From [Phialemoniopsis] sp. UDSM-2020 (Eukaryota; Ascomycota; Sordariomycetes; Thyridiales; Thyridiaceae): a stretch of DNA of 64,000 nt. The stretch is from assembly GCA_018873225.1 (NCBI GenBank), contig JAEILZ010000003.1:992001-1056000 (forward strand). The letters are read 5' to 3'. Shown here in pieces: positions 24,855-37,251 of this stretch (its first letter is position 1; every line of letters starts with the position of its first letter). Position numbers and translations under genes: made by a program. Under the pieces are notes generated by a model. That model was not told where the DNA came from. It did not search any database and saw nothing but the letters and a program-made list of their open reading frames with translations.

Positions 24855-27800
24855 GCGCTTGCACAGGTGTTGAGAGCAGGCGAGATAGACGAGCGACGAA
24901 AAGGAAACCTACTTAGTAAAGTAGGCATGATAGACGCACTCTGCAAAGTACTTTGATGCAGCGTCTGCAGTACAGATAGAGAGATGGGAAGAGGAATACT
25001 CATGATGAATTGAGATTGCCCACCTTGAACGATCGCCCACGTCTCCAGAGGCTTGTGCATGTGCGGTGATAATAGAATGCCAATGGCTGCTTAACTTTGC
25101 AAAAGCAATAATACATTGTGATGTTGACGACATACAAAAACAGCAATGCTCTACTTTAAGGATTCAATGAGCATTTGCGTGCGGCTGGGAAGCTTCAGAA
25201 GGAAAGGGGTTTCTTGCGAAACGTGCTTGCAGCTTTCCCAAAATTACCTGTCATGTTACACGGCGCCGTTGCTCAATCTGCCGTTGCGGCAGTCGCACGC
25301 CAGCCGCACTTCCCCGGTTACTCATCACACCTTTTCTTTCAATTGCTTTTATGGCATTCGCAAAAATACGATCATCACATATCATCACGAGGACATCTTC
25401 CCGTGCTTAGCTGCAGCGCGGACACTCTTCCGCTCGCCGTAGCGTGCGTATATATCATGAATTCTTGTTATTGCGTATGTCAGGGATGTATATATATGTA
25501 CACTATCTGCAAGTCTTGGCTAAGGCGGCCACCGATTTGGCGGCTAGGGAGAGGACGAATCGAGTCGAGCCCAGACACCGTGCTTGCGCGAAACCTATAT
25601 ATCCATGAGTAATAAGACCTGAGGTGCGGGTGTGACCAAATCGTTGAGGCTGTTGGGAGTTAATCAGAGTGTGCGTATGCATTGAGGCTAGAGTTGTTGG
25701 GAAGCATGTGATAACAGCCACTGACTTATGGTGTACTTGACTTGGCCTGCCGACAGAGGCCCGTTCCTGCAGCTTCGGGACCTGTTGGTGGTCAGCTCTG
25801 CAGATATTGAAAGCATTTATACGGGCTATCTGATCGTGTCCACCGGTACAATCCCACATGCAAAAGCTATGTTGGGAATCGTCTGGCTGCTTGGGAGGTA
25901 GGCTAAATGCGGCACAAGGCTGCAGCCTGCGAGTGAAAGAGAGCGGAAGTCGCACCGCGGGCTGGAGGCTCTGCGACCATTTTCGGACACTTGAGCATTT
26001 CGATATGCATCGTGGCGGTTTACATGCATCCGAAACCAGGCATATCAGACAATGTTATCCAGGCCAATAGAAGCTGCAGGACTGTTGGTCTTTGCAATGG
26101 GAGCCGGGAGGGCCGCCTCTTCAGGGGCAAATCATCCCGCAGCGTCCGGATCGAGTTGCTTGTTGGCTGCTGATCCAACCCATTATCAGCTGCTCACAAA
26201 TGCTTACCACATCGGTCCCCTCGATGACCATGACATGACAATATGTGTTGGTAGGTACTGGGTAAATTTTCGCACAGATGTGCAACGTATCACCAACACG
26301 TGGGCACGGTCAGATAACCGCCCATTCGGCAATGCAACCCGGGAAATGGGATCGCTGTATTGCTTCGCCGTGATCCTTGCCGAGTATCATAACCGACAAA
26401 GGGTGAGCCTGTGAGGTTGTGAGGACAGCGGAGTTGACTTTGGCCCGCTCAGATCGACGCCGCTTCCAAATGCACCCAGACAGCTCGTGCTTATGGTACT
26501 CGCAGCTAGCCAAAGGATTGAATATTGCACCAATCTCCTCTTACAGCCCCAGACCCGGGCGCCGACGTGAGAATGCTAGCTTCCAGCCAATGGCCGGCGG
26601 TCAAGCCCGTCATCCCAGGGCTGAGCAGCCTTGACTAGGTCACACGACGTCGCTCTGTCCTTCCCCGCAAACCCGGGAGCAGATCAGAAGACCCATTTCG
26701 TGGTCGGGGTAAGTCTGAAGGCAATAAGCATGGGTGAATGGTCGCTTCGGGATGACGGGAAGTCCCAGAGCGCAGCCAAGAAAACAAGATGTTCCGTACA
26801 CAGACGGAAAACACGTTGCTTTCCTTGCCAACCGAAATTGCAGCCAGGTGCCCCGCGCCTTGGTCCCTGTGCAGCGGCTGAAGTTTTTCCATTTCTTTCG
26901 GCGGGTTTGACTTGCAAACGGCAGCCTTCCGTATGGTCATGTCGGGGGACGGAGCAGCCCTCCGAGAGGGGTCTTGTGATTATGACTGAAGCAAATGTGC
27001 ATCAAGCTTTGCTTTTTTCAACCCCCAGGTGTTTCAATCATGCTGCTTTGACGGGGGATGGCGCGCTCAACGTCGATCTATGGCGACTTTCCGTGTGGTA
27101 TGCTCCTCCACATTATGGAAAGGGTCATCCCGCGTCGTCGATTTTGTCGCGTGGAGAATCCCTGATCCTTGTGTTGTGTCATTCGGTAAGTGCATTTAGC
27201 TGTACCTAGTCGCTGTGAATTTGTTCGAGCGGCGCCACGAAGCTGCTTGGATCTCCTGAGATTGGCATCCCAGCTTATGTAGCGGTGAACAGACAGGAGA
27301 GTCAGAAAGCCACGTTACTTGGCACTTTGGCCATGTCGAGGCAGTGGCGGTCATGGCAACATCAAAGCGAACGTCCCGAGTCTGCCTGGACTCCGTTGCA
27401 CAAGAGCTCTTTTCTCGGGATAATCGCGATCGCTGCCACATCCGGACGTACTCCGGAGTGAGAGATGGTAGCCGTCCAGCAACCTCGGGTCATACGCCTC
27501 TGCTTCACACAATGACACTCTATTGTTCGAAGGAAGGAAGTGCCTTGGGCGCAAATGCAACAGAAGGGCCTTCTGGAATGCCGACATGTGACTCCTCATC
27601 AGGGTAGAGTTGCAAACAAGCGAGCGAGGGATGCAGCATCTGCATGGCCAGGTTGACATGGACCTGGCGCGCTGCAGCTGACTGCATGCTGCATTGCCGT
27701 TGATTGACTGCTGCGGCATGTGCCTTTCATGTGTCCATACCGCCCTAATTGATAGGGTGTCATGGGTGGGAACAGGGGGGTGCCATCTCCTGCCAAGACG

Positions 27801-30800
27801 CTATTATCGATGCCCAATCCCGGGGGACGGGACGTGCGGCACCTCGAGCAAGTATGTATTGCAAATCCCAAGAGGTTGCTGACGGTAATTTGGGAAGCTG
27901 GAAATCTTGGGTGTCGAGTTGAGCTGGGAATTTGTCCTCCATAGAGTGATGATGTGTCTATCGAGTTCTATCCACAGGTAAACATGGATGGCCTGAAAGA
28001 CTCACTCGTTGGTCCCTATCTTTTGCGGGGGCGCGTCTGACTGCCAAGTGGGCGTGAACCCACTGGCCTACCACACCATCTTTAGGGCTGCCTGAGCCAA
28101 GAACCCCGCTGGTTCTAGAACCATAGGTAGCCGTCCTGCCACGTTCTCGCGGACGAGAGAGACCACCAACAGAGATCCTGGAACCAGGACGTGGGGGCCG
28201 GGACAATGCTCTCTCTCTCTCTTTCCACTGCCTGGTCAGTGGTTGTAATGCGATATTGTAAACGCATACTCGAAACGAACACGTGCGCAACAGCAGCTGC
28301 CGGGAAACACTATTTCTTCTCGAAGGAGCACCAACGAGAGATTGCTATCATCACGAAATTGGCGCCGGCTTTCCCAAAAGGTGGAACCGGACCTTTCGCC
28401 GGGATGAGCTTGTTTGTCGACGTGATACCAGCCACACCACGTGGGTCAACAAGGGATATGATGAGATGAAAAACAATAGCTCTGGGATAACAGAATGCAA
28501 GATTGTTCCCTATCTGCGTGTTTGCAGTGCAACCGCCGTAAGGCACGCATTAGTCTGGGCGACAGGCGGTGGGCCAGAGGAGCACTATGACGTGAAAACT
28601 GGAGCAACTGAGGTATGTGGCATAAACTGAGAGATAGGTATGCAGATATGCCAGAGACGAACTGCGGAAAGGTCAAGAGGATCAAGGAAATGAGGAAATC
28701 CCTGGCAAGACTGTCGGAAATCCACGGTCGGAAAGCTCGTAGCTACAGCACGACATCTCGGTTCGGGTTAATAACCGCCACTCGGTGTCAAGGGCCGTGG
28801 TCGACTCTCTGAGCGACTTCCTCTCTCAGTAACACGCCCCCTGGGGACCCATGTATGTCTTTTGAGTCTACCCAGTCTCATCAGTCCATCATGTTAGCGA
28901 TCGAGCATTGTACTCACTCCATCGATGAGCCTCTCTTCTTGACGGCTCATCTCCCTTCGACTTCAATTGGCGATTCTTTTGGGCTAGTGCAAGCGAGCTT
29001 CTCCTTGCCACTAAGGCCGCCAGGGCAAGTAGCCCGCCGGGATGGGGATGCTGCTTTCCGAGCCCAACTAGCGGAAGAAAAGAACGGCGGGTGGACGCGC
29101 CTAGAGCTCTCTCCATGGGTGTCCCCTCGAGCAAGGAATCCAGTGGCCTTTGTAGTGAGACCCGCCGAGATACGTACGTACAAGTAGAAGAAGTCGGGAG
29201 CAGGCCTTGCAGGCTAAGCTGCCGGTAATGGCAGCCATAGCCACCGCCGGGCTGGCACATTGGCACCACTGGGTCTATCCACAGCCAGCCAGGCGTGCTA
29301 GGCTAGGCTAGAGACGGAGACCAAAGCCCACACGCCTAGGTGGTAGTTGATCCCTTGTCTCTCATATCAGATATCGACAGTGGGTTCACCCAGACTTGCC
29401 AGACTGATGCCATGGGAAGTAACCAGACTGAACGACGGAGACCAGCCGGGAATGGGGACTTTACCAGTGCGGCTTCTGGCAGTGACAGCGCAGGCAATCT
29501 TCTTGAGACCCTGTAGCCTGGAAAGCGTGCGTTCCGCAGATGAGAATAGAAGCAAGACCCCAGAAGAGAACCCACTGTTAGCACTAAATAGGCAAGCTAA
29601 AAAGCGCGGTAATGGGAAGTCGGGACTGCTGGCGCTGATTCTGGAGCTCGTCCATATGGTGGAGAGGGATTGATGTGGAAAACGGAGTCGCCGCCGCAAT
29701 CGTTCTCTCCCCAATCTCCCTGGTCAATTTTGTAGGACGAGAAAAATCAAAGAAAAACACACTTACCTCGAAACCCTGTCTCCAGTTCTCTTTCTCTTTT
29801 TTGACTCACCATTTTCTTCCCTTTTGCGCTCACAGGCGGCCAGCCTTGTGGTTTTATCTGCGCGCGCGGCCCCTTGGACACTCACTCTCGGTTGCATCCG
29901 GTCCTGCGCTCGCTCTGGCACACGCTCTCACATCTCACAGCGCGCGCTCGTTTCTTTTTACTGCAGGTGGATCAATGTCACAAGGCACCCTTTTTACAGC
30001 AACTCCCACCACCTCCGACTCCGACTGGCATGGATGCTATGCCTCGACCAGACCGCTAGATACTCTCGTCGTCACTGCTTCTGTCCAGCAGCTGACCTGC
30101 CTACAACGGGCCTTTTTTTTAACCTTGCGTCGTTGATTTAAACAGCCACATACATATACACGCCTCCGCCCGCATGTATACCCATCCCGACGACGCAACC
30201 CACCCTGCCTTACCGCCGTTCCCCCCATACTTCTCGCCCCCCGGCAAGCTTGCCTGTCTCTACAACTGAACCGCGACTTATATGCATAGTGCCCACCAAC
30301 TTTGCAAACCCGGTACCTGACGCCGTTCCGGCCCAGCAGTTCAGAGTTCCATACTACAAGACACGAGGTTCTCGTTTACTTCCGTCCGACCTCGACCGAC
30401 GCCTCCTCTCGTCCGTCTTTTCGACTTTGGTTTAACTTTTGGGACCAGCCACACACGCCGATACAAGCCGCGATCTACCCTCGTCCCCCACGGACCCTAA
30501 TTCAAAAGGATTTGGCCTCGGACCCCATCTCATGTGTCACCGGGTATCCCTGTAAACACTTGCGACCTCTTGCCCGCCCATTCTCGATGCTCCAACTTAT
30601 ACCAGCTCTTCGACCGAACCCCAAGCCCACCGCCACAAGCCGAATCCTTGTTTGCGCTCCCTATTCCGAGAGCTTGCCCAAGCAGTTGACCTGAGGCTCC
30701 TCAAGATACTTTGTGCTGCACCTTTTCTTGCAAGACCTGTTTGTGCAACTTGTTAGCTAGGTCGTCGTACCGGGTTCTTTGCGCACCTCACGCAGTAGAG

Positions 30801-31072
30801 TCAACCCTCCAACTTATACCGTTTTGTCACGCTTTGGCCTCGGCGATTTGTTCACCACAACCCCGGCGGAGCTTAGGAGCGGTATATCACCGCCTGACAA
30901 GTCTTTCCGAGCTCTCGTCAGCACAGGACTTCATCTGTTGCACTTGCGCCTTTGTTCCCCCAGCTTGGGTAGTGGGATAATCCTGGTTGATCAGTTCACT
31001 ACTGGTTCACGTCTTCCAGGAAAACCGTCAACTAATCTATCGCCCACTTGTTCCCCCTCTTCGAAACTCGAC

Positions 31073-31099
31073 ATGAACGGCAGGTCAAGGGATACGTAG
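31073..31099 (+). promoter_or_regulatory. Upstream ORF 1 of the DUF1752 gene
   Basis: ATG followed by seven codons and TAG, 158 nt before the main start. It can only act if the transcript begins upstream, which the C/T-rich leader suggests but does not prove. Confidence 0.3.
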
Positions 31100-31153
31100 G
31101 GACTACGCCATCGCTCTCTTGCGCAGCCTGGCGGTTATTTTGTTTGCGAGGAT

Positions 31154-31219
31154 ATGAACTGTTCCCACAGACTATTGTGCTGGTCCTCCAAGGACAGCCT
31201 TCATTGCCTGTCTAGGTGA
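31154..31219 (+). promoter_or_regulatory. Upstream ORF 2 of the DUF1752 gene
   Basis: A 21-codon frame with stop, ending 37 nt before the main ATG at 31257. With the first it forms a pair of short frames that a scanning ribosome would meet, a common arrangement in nutrient regulators. Inference only. Confidence 0.3.
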
Positions 31220-31256
31220 CATCAGCCTCAGTATCGAGGCTTTCCACTCGCTCATA

Positions 31257-32969
31257 ATGGCAGTGCCGCTCCCGCCCGGCATGGCCATGCTGTTACCCAA
31301 GGGGCTTGTCGAAAACACGGCAGAAGTCTACGCTGAAGTAGCAAGTTATCCAGTCATTCCGCCGGAAAAGATATTTGAATACTGGCATGGTAATTCTAAC
31401 CTTGGACCTCTCTGTAATGCTGGCAACTCTAACGTCTGCTTTACCAGTATACACCACCACTTTCCGGAAGTTGATCGATCCTACTGCCCATAGGCTAGAG
31501 AACTTCTGGTGGCATGTCTGGGGAAGTGACCGACGCTACCTGAGTGGTCCCGCTCTGGCAAAGATATACGAAGAAATCTCCAAAGGGCCTACCTTTGTAC
31601 CACTGAAGGGTCCTCCTAATCGATATGAAGGGCCGCCGGTAAAGCCCGCCTTTCTCGCTCTTGCCTGTACCTTGCTGACCACAATGATCAGACACCTCGT
31701 TTCAGTGCCCACGAGCTCGATCGACCCCGGCCGGGGCAGAGTCGGGGCTCGCCGTCCAGTCGCAAACGCGTTGGGACAAGGAAACAGCCAGGGGCAGGTG
31801 GCGAGCTGGAGGAGGAAGGTGGTAGGAACGAGACTGCGCGCCCTGCGACTCTGCAACAGCGCACGTCGTCGTCGGCGAAACCTCCCCCTACACACTCCAT
31901 CTTGAAAAAACCTAGAGGGCCATCAACTTCTGGGCCCCGCCCGACTGCGCGCTTCATCTCGCCCCACGGTTCCGAGAATGAAGAGGAGGATAGCAAAGAC
32001 GGCGACGAGGTCTCTTCCGCCAGCATCCCTGCAACAGGGCTCGAAATGCCAGCACAGTCTCCATCAATAAAATCCGAGAAGAAACCCCATCATCAGCACC
32101 ACCAGCATCACCAGCATCACGTGGGCAAAAAGTTCGTCGCCAGCACCCACTCGAAGCGTCGGCCAGCATTGCCACGGCGTCAGAGCTCGCAGTCATCAGC
32201 AGGCTCCGAGGCTGGGTCCCACCGGGCACCGACACTGGCGGAGATGCGGGGTGTCCCTGCACCACGGTCTCAGGGTAGTTCTGGGTCGTCAGCGCAGTCT
32301 GATCTTCATCTGAGCGCCAAGGCCGCCGGGAAACGACCAATGACGCGCCTTTCGCCCGATAAGAGGGTTACTCACCGAAGTCATACGCACGGTAAAGGGC
32401 CTGATCGAGACTTGGAAGACGACACGGAACAAGTTGTCGCACAGAAGATGTCTCCACAAGAGGCACAACTTAGCATGCCGCCACCCGAAAGACATACGCC
32501 CCGGGATGAGGTGCATCCCGGCATGTTTCAGAAGCTTCCAGCAGCTCTACCACTCGGAAGCCCTGCCAGTGCTCCCCGGATGTCGCGATCGCAGTCTCAT
32601 CAGGACTACCCTCGACCGCGAAGAGACGATAGTATTGGTAGGCCGCCACCTCACGGGCTACTAGCATCGAGTGTCTCAGCCATGTCCAACGTCGCAGCTC
32701 GCGGTACGTTCGACTCAGAGGTCCCCGTTATCGAACCACAGATGATACCGCCACCGAGAACGGAGCCTCTGCCGCCGGGTGCGATTCCAATATCGCCCGG
32801 CGGGTTATCCTCGCGACCTTCAGCGACATCACTGCTCGAGTCTCGCTTCACCCCCACCCAACCGAGTTCCACGCCGCCCGTGCCGTTTGGCCGTTCCAAG
32901 AGCCAGCTCACCCTTCTGCTGGAGCGAGAGAAAGCTCGAGGTGCCGACACGAAGCCACGACACACGTGA
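31257..32969 (+). CDS. DUF1752 (AreA GATA-like domain) protein
   Basis: Exons 31257-31389, 31448-31638 and 31692-32969 give 533 aa. The conserved part is at about residues 45-108: FRKLIDPTAHRLENFWWHVWG, then RRYLSGPALAKIYEEI and GPTFVPLKGPPNRYEGPP. This RLENxxWRxW block is the DUF1752/PF08550 domain, first noted at the N-terminus of the nitrogen regulator AreA. No GATA zinc finger is present, so it is not AreA itself. A SILKKPRG motif follows at about 177-184. The rest is disordered, with a His/Gln-rich patch near 241-253 and a conserved-looking end (FGRSKSQLTLLLEREKARG). The second splice is required: without it the frame does not reach ILKKPRG from a proper ATG, since the open frame at 31902 begins with TTG. 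The role is probably in nutrient signalling, by domain only. Confidence 0.87.
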
Positions 32970-34252
32970 TTACGATATCACAATCACTAATACACTACTT
33001 GTAATATATAATACGTTTTACGGCCTGCGACTCTTGAGCAAATCGAGGGTTGCGAATGTAATCTATAGTTGCTGAGTATTCGATCAGGTCATTCGGAGGC
33101 ATACAGGACATCGACGTCTTGTTCCTGTGCCGTTCTCTGTAAGATAAGACGTTACTACTTTATCGTCCTTAGACGAAATGGTCGAGACAAGGATTTGGAC
33201 TCTGGAGGGATCTCAAGCGAATTCTGCATCACATTTCTTTTCGTTATCGGGTTTCTACAAAGCGCAGGTATCACCAGCCTTGACTGGGCTTCTTTTCCAC
33301 TGCGGATTTTGGTGAAAGTTCAACGGTTAGGCATAGCATGGTACGGCATGGTTCGGAAAAGGAAAAGCAAACAGCGAATATCTAGTATCTGTACATAAAT
33401 ATGATTGATGTCGAACCCCAGTTGATATCTTGACAAGCAGCACTCGTGCAGTCCTCAACACCCACTAATATGGTGCAATTCTCAGAAAGTCGCCTGCCTC
33501 AAAGAGGTAGTCACTTTTGAAACCAGAGTCGGTGGGAGATAGCCGGCATGACGATCACGTCAGGAGCCAAGACAAAACAAACGGAGTGCACACCAGGAAG
33601 GGAAGCCGGTGAGAGAGGATGCAACTTTGAGAGATTGTCCATTGTAGGTAAACTTACGAGACAGAAACTTGGATATCTTAAGTCCGAGAATGGATCAGAA
33701 GGGGTGTGTGTTCGTGGTGTTCAAGGCTCTGATAACAGCTCTTTGGCACGAGGACGTGGGGGTTCTGCCACATGTGACTTGGAGGTCTGTTCCACGTCGT
33801 TTGATCTGCTATCCTGGTCTATTGGTCGGCAGAAGAAGGCGAATTAAAGCTACTTCATTAGCCAATCTTTTGTTATCAGCTACACTGTCGTTGTTGTAGC
33901 TTTGATCGAACAGGCCTGTGACAGGGAAGCATCTAGAGACAAGGCCATGTCTCAGAGGGCTAAGAGTTGCTGTTGACTTGAGTCTCTTACAATTAAATGT
34001 GATAATCGCCTGCTTAAACAAGTGGCTGAAAAGCCACAAAAGAATGACAACGAGGCCGACAACAACAAGGCCTCATAGTATGCCTAGGGCTGAAATGGGT
34101 TGCCTCAGAGCCGTGATTGGGCTCTACATTCGTGTTACCTGACTACACCAAATTTTAATAACTCTCTGGCGGCCATTCTTTTCTGTTAAAATTCGGGATC
34201 TCTATGTCATCGTCTCAATCCCTCATATCATCGTCTCAACTACCCGACCAGC
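32970..34252. other. Intergenic region upstream of the HET gene
   Basis: AT-richer than most of the window. No coding signal, repeat or transposon end seen. Confidence 0.45.
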
Positions 34253-36883
34253 ATGCGGCTCATCAATACCGCAACTCTAGAACTCGAAGAGTTCATAGGC
34301 AGCAATGTGCCTAAATACGCCATATTATCGCACACATGGGGCTCAAAAGAGCTTTCATACGCCCAGTTCCTCGAAGCCTCAAGCCGTACAGGGGACAGCT
34401 ATGCCAAGATCACGGCGACCTGCCGCGAAGCCTCAAAGCGTGGGCTTAGCTATGTTTGGGTTGACACTTGCTGCATCGACAAGTCTAGCAGCGCCGAACT
34501 TTCGGAGGCTATCAATTCGATGTTTCGGTGGTATGAAGAATCCGAAGTTTGCTTCGCATTCCTCGTCAATGTTGTAGACCAACCAGATACCTTCGACGCT
34601 TCCTTTAAGGCCTCGAGGTGGTTCACAAGGGGCTGGACACTCCAAGAGCTACTCGCGCCTCGGCACCTCGAGTTCTTCGACGCGAACTGGTCCCCTCTTG
34701 GAACTCGACAGGATCACTCGTATCGTATCAGCGACATTACTGGCATAAATGAGAACTTTCTTATCAATGACACAACATCCTCCCGGTATAGCCTGCTTCA
34801 GACAGCGAGCATTGCAGAAAGAATGAGCTGGGCCGCAGAACGAACTACCACACGAAAGGAAGACATAGCATACTGCCTGCTAGGTATTCTAGGAATCAAC
34901 ATGCCCCTTATCTATGGAGAAGGGGACAATGCCTTCTCAAGGCTCCAGGAAAGACTTATACATCACTCCTTTGATCTGTCGCTACTAGCTTGGAATCCCA
35001 TTCGAAACGGAGTTCCTTTCGTTATAGAGGATGCCCCAAAGTACTCTCCTTGGCTGTCAGCATATAACATGATCACCTTGAGGGAGCATCCGTGGAGCAC
35101 TGCTGTGTCGATACCACAGGAACAACATAGCTGGATTGACTTCGCAATCAACCCCATAGCGGAATCTCCAAAACATTTTCTCAAGTCCAACAATATCGTC
35201 ACCAAAGCCCTATATACCCAATGGTCGGCCACCAGCGAAGGCCTTCATATCACTCTCCCTGTTTCACAAAATAAAATACCATATTTGCTTCTTCCATGTT
35301 ATCTGAGGAATGATCCCTTTAGCCTAGTTGCTGTACCCATGCAGAAACTCAAGGATGGTACATACCTCAGATCCTGTGCCCCCTTCAAGCTTGTGAGTCA
35401 CAACAAGTGGCTTCAGTGGGAACAAAGGACAATTCTTCTCATAACAAAGCGTGCATCAGCTCCGGTTTCCGCAGCTATCCAAGAAGGAAGCGATGTTCTG
35501 CTCCGCAGGATACCACCCTGTTTACGCATTACCCAAATACGTATCAATGGGATTCCAGCAACATATCACGAGTCTAAGAGGGTCTCGCCTGATATTCACC
35601 TGTTCTTACGCAATACGAAAGGGGATGTACTAATTATGTTTGAAAGCGAGACTCCGCATACGACTTTAGCTCTGAGACTTCGGCAAGGTCCTCACAGATT
35701 CCGCCGCTACCAAATCTTTGATCCAATGGACGGTACAGTCCCTCTGGAGTGCTCCTTTTGGAAGATGAATACATTGGAACCTCTCGGCTCGACTCAGTCG
35801 CGTCTGTTATTACAAGAGAACCATGGATACTGCCTTTTGAACTCCAACTTACTCTACGTACGAGCCTCTGTAGAGTGTGCATTGGGCCATCCTGTCTTCA
35901 TCGTCGACATAGTGCTATGCACTAGCAGGCTCCACAGGTTCTCTTTCAGAATATGGCACGATGCGAGAGCCTGGATCAAACGACAAGCAAGCATCATATC
36001 CAGCATCTTTGACCAGATGGCCTACCCAGGAGGAAAGCAAACACTGAAAACACGCATGACCACGCTAGCCTTGTACATGGCCGAGATTGCAGGCCTCTGT
36101 GTCTTCGTGATAGCGATTGGCAGGCTTATACCCATTTGGATTTCCGGAGAAGCCCTCGGGTCGTACCTGGGAACAGTATTGTGTGCACATGATAGTGCAT
36201 GGACTGTTTATATCAGGAACACAGCTCTTTCAGCATTGTCTCGGGTATTCACCATGGGCGCACTGGCACCAGTTGTTTTCCAGTTACTGCCTATGATATC
36301 TTGTTTCTGGCCACAGATGTCATTCTGTCTAAGAAGGTATGGCTGGCTGATTGCAATCGCCACCAGTCTCACTACAAGTCTTCCCGGATTTCCTGATGTG
36401 TCTTTGAAGTTTGTTTGGATCGCAACGTATCCATGGGCCATTGGATGGTTGCGTAATCAGCGAAACTATTGGACCGGGGCAAGATCGTCTATGATTATAA
36501 TCTCCTGGAGCTTATTTATTCCACTACTGATGGATTACGCCGATTTCATACTTGACATTATAGGAGCCACCTGTGACGCGATAACAGGACAGGCGTGGGA
36601 TTCGGTAAGCTACCAGACGAGTAGCTGGCCCGGAGAAGATGACAGCTGCAATGCCCAAGGTGATCTAGTAGAATCGTCAATAAGTATCGTTATTGCTTGC
36701 ACTGGGCTCGTCGGGACATGGGCAGTTGGAATAGGCACATCAAGTCTGGGCTCTTGGGGAATGTATACCTGTTCATGGATCATCGGCTTCATGGTTGCGT
36801 TGCATTTGTGGGAAGTTGACACACATACAAGAGGCTGCTATTTAGAAGGGCGTGTGATGCAGGTAGGAGATAAAGGGATCTAG
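34253..36883 (+). CDS. HET-domain protein with multi-pass membrane C-terminus
   Basis: Single exon, 876 aa. The N-terminal HET domain (PF06985, about 20-160) is complete: YAILSHTWG, then LSYVWVDTCCIDKSSSAELSEAI, MFRWYEES, and RWFTRGWTLQELLAP. It is followed by ERMSWAAERTTTRKEDIAYCLLGILGINMPLIYGEG, split here into its usual blocks (MSWAAERTTTRKEDIAY, then LLGI, then YGEG), which marks the HET-D/E-like class. There is no NACHT or WD40 part. Instead, about residues 600-860 carry roughly six or seven hydrophobic segments, beginning near 601, 666, 697, 720, 746, 809 and 842. HET proteins trigger cell death on non-self recognition in heterokaryons, but most copies have no tested role. Codon use is less GC-rich than that of the neighbours. 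Possible alternative: a decayed or unrelated HET paralogue whose tail has diverged. Confidence 0.93.
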   Translation: MRLINTATLELEEFIGSNVPKYAILSHTWGSKELSYAQFLEASSRTGDSYAKITATCREASKRGLSYVWVDTCCIDKSSSAELSEAINSMFRWYEESEVCFAFLVNVVDQPDTFDASFKASRWFTRGWTLQELLAPRHLEFFDANWSPLGTRQDHSYRISDITGINENFLINDTTSSRYSLLQTASIAERMSWAAERTTTRKEDIAYCLLGILGINMPLIYGEGDNAFSRLQERLIHHSFDLSLLAWNPIRNGVPFVIEDAPKYSPWLSAYNMITLREHPWSTAVSIPQEQHSWIDFAINPIAESPKHFLKSNNIVTKALYTQWSATSEGLHITLPVSQNKIPYLLLPCYLRNDPFSLVAVPMQKLKDGTYLRSCAPFKLVSHNKWLQWEQRTILLITKRASAPVSAAIQEGSDVLLRRIPPCLRITQIRINGIPATYHESKRVSPDIHLFLRNTKGDVLIMFESETPHTTLALRLRQGPHRFRRYQIFDPMDGTVPLECSFWKMNTLEPLGSTQSRLLLQENHGYCLLNSNLLYVRASVECALGHPVFIVDIVLCTSRLHRFSFRIWHDARAWIKRQASIISSIFDQMAYPGGKQTLKTRMTTLALYMAEIAGLCVFVIAIGRLIPIWISGEALGSYLGTVLCAHDSAWTVYIRNTALSALSRVFTMGALAPVVFQLLPMISCFWPQMSFCLRRYGWLIAIATSLTTSLPGFPDVSLKFVWIATYPWAIGWLRNQRNYWTGARSSMIIISWSLFIPLLMDYADFILDIIGATCDAITGQAWDSVSYQTSSWPGEDDSCNAQGDLVESSISIVIACTGLVGTWAVGIGTSSLGSWGMYTCSWIIGFMVALHLWEVDTHTRGCYLEGRVMQVGDKGI

Positions 36884-37251
36884 CTGCCAGTCCAGACAAT
36901 GGATGAAATTAAATACGGCTGGCTCAAAGTGCACTGCCAAGAGCCTGCACTTCCGACCACACCAGGACAATATTGTGCTTGGTTTGCCCCTAAGCCCACT
37001 GCTCCTTGAGTTCGGCGCATTGCATTCACATCTACAATCCGCTGGATGACGACAGTATTGAGTAGCAATATATGAAAATCCGTCTTGCAACAAACCGTAC
37101 GCGGTAACACCTCTGTTCTGGGTCAAGGCTGGGCAGTGTCGATACGATCTGGCAGGTGGCTTGGTGGAATACGAGCAGGGGTTCAAACTTAGCTCCGTCT
37201 TTGCATCCAGATAGAAATACAATAAATGCTTGCGTTTTATTATGTAAAAGT
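36884..37251. other. Intergenic region between convergent HET and MCC-beta genes
   Basis: 368 bp; no gene. A minus-strand AATAAA lies at 37236-37241, just after the stop codon of the MCC-beta gene, and may act as its polyadenylation signal. Confidence 0.4.

Larger units (their letters stand above)
24855..31256. other. Long stretch without a credible gene (6.4 kb)
   Basis: Largest spacer in the window. The longest frame (26631-27209) starts with TTG, has no motif, and is about the length expected once by chance in this much DNA. Near 28111-28122 is a 12-bp palindrome with the core TTCTAGAA, identical to a heat-shock element dimer but with no gene nearby. From about 29760 to 31256 the plus strand is C/T-rich, suggesting a long leader or promoter for the DUF1752 gene. 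A small zinc-cluster-like frame lies at 28495-28590 and is listed as a finding. Confidence 0.5.

Noticed and set aside
26631..27209. 192-codon open frame on the plus strand in the large gap
   Set aside because: Starts with TTG, has no motif, and its length is expected about once by chance in the window.
28111..28122. Heat-shock-element-like palindrome GGTTCTAGAACC
   Set aside because: More than 3 kb from the nearest start codon; probably chance.
33400..33420. Possible tRNA B-box on the minus strand (GGGTTCGAC)
   Set aside because: Does not match GGTTCGANNCC and no A-box or cloverleaf is evident.
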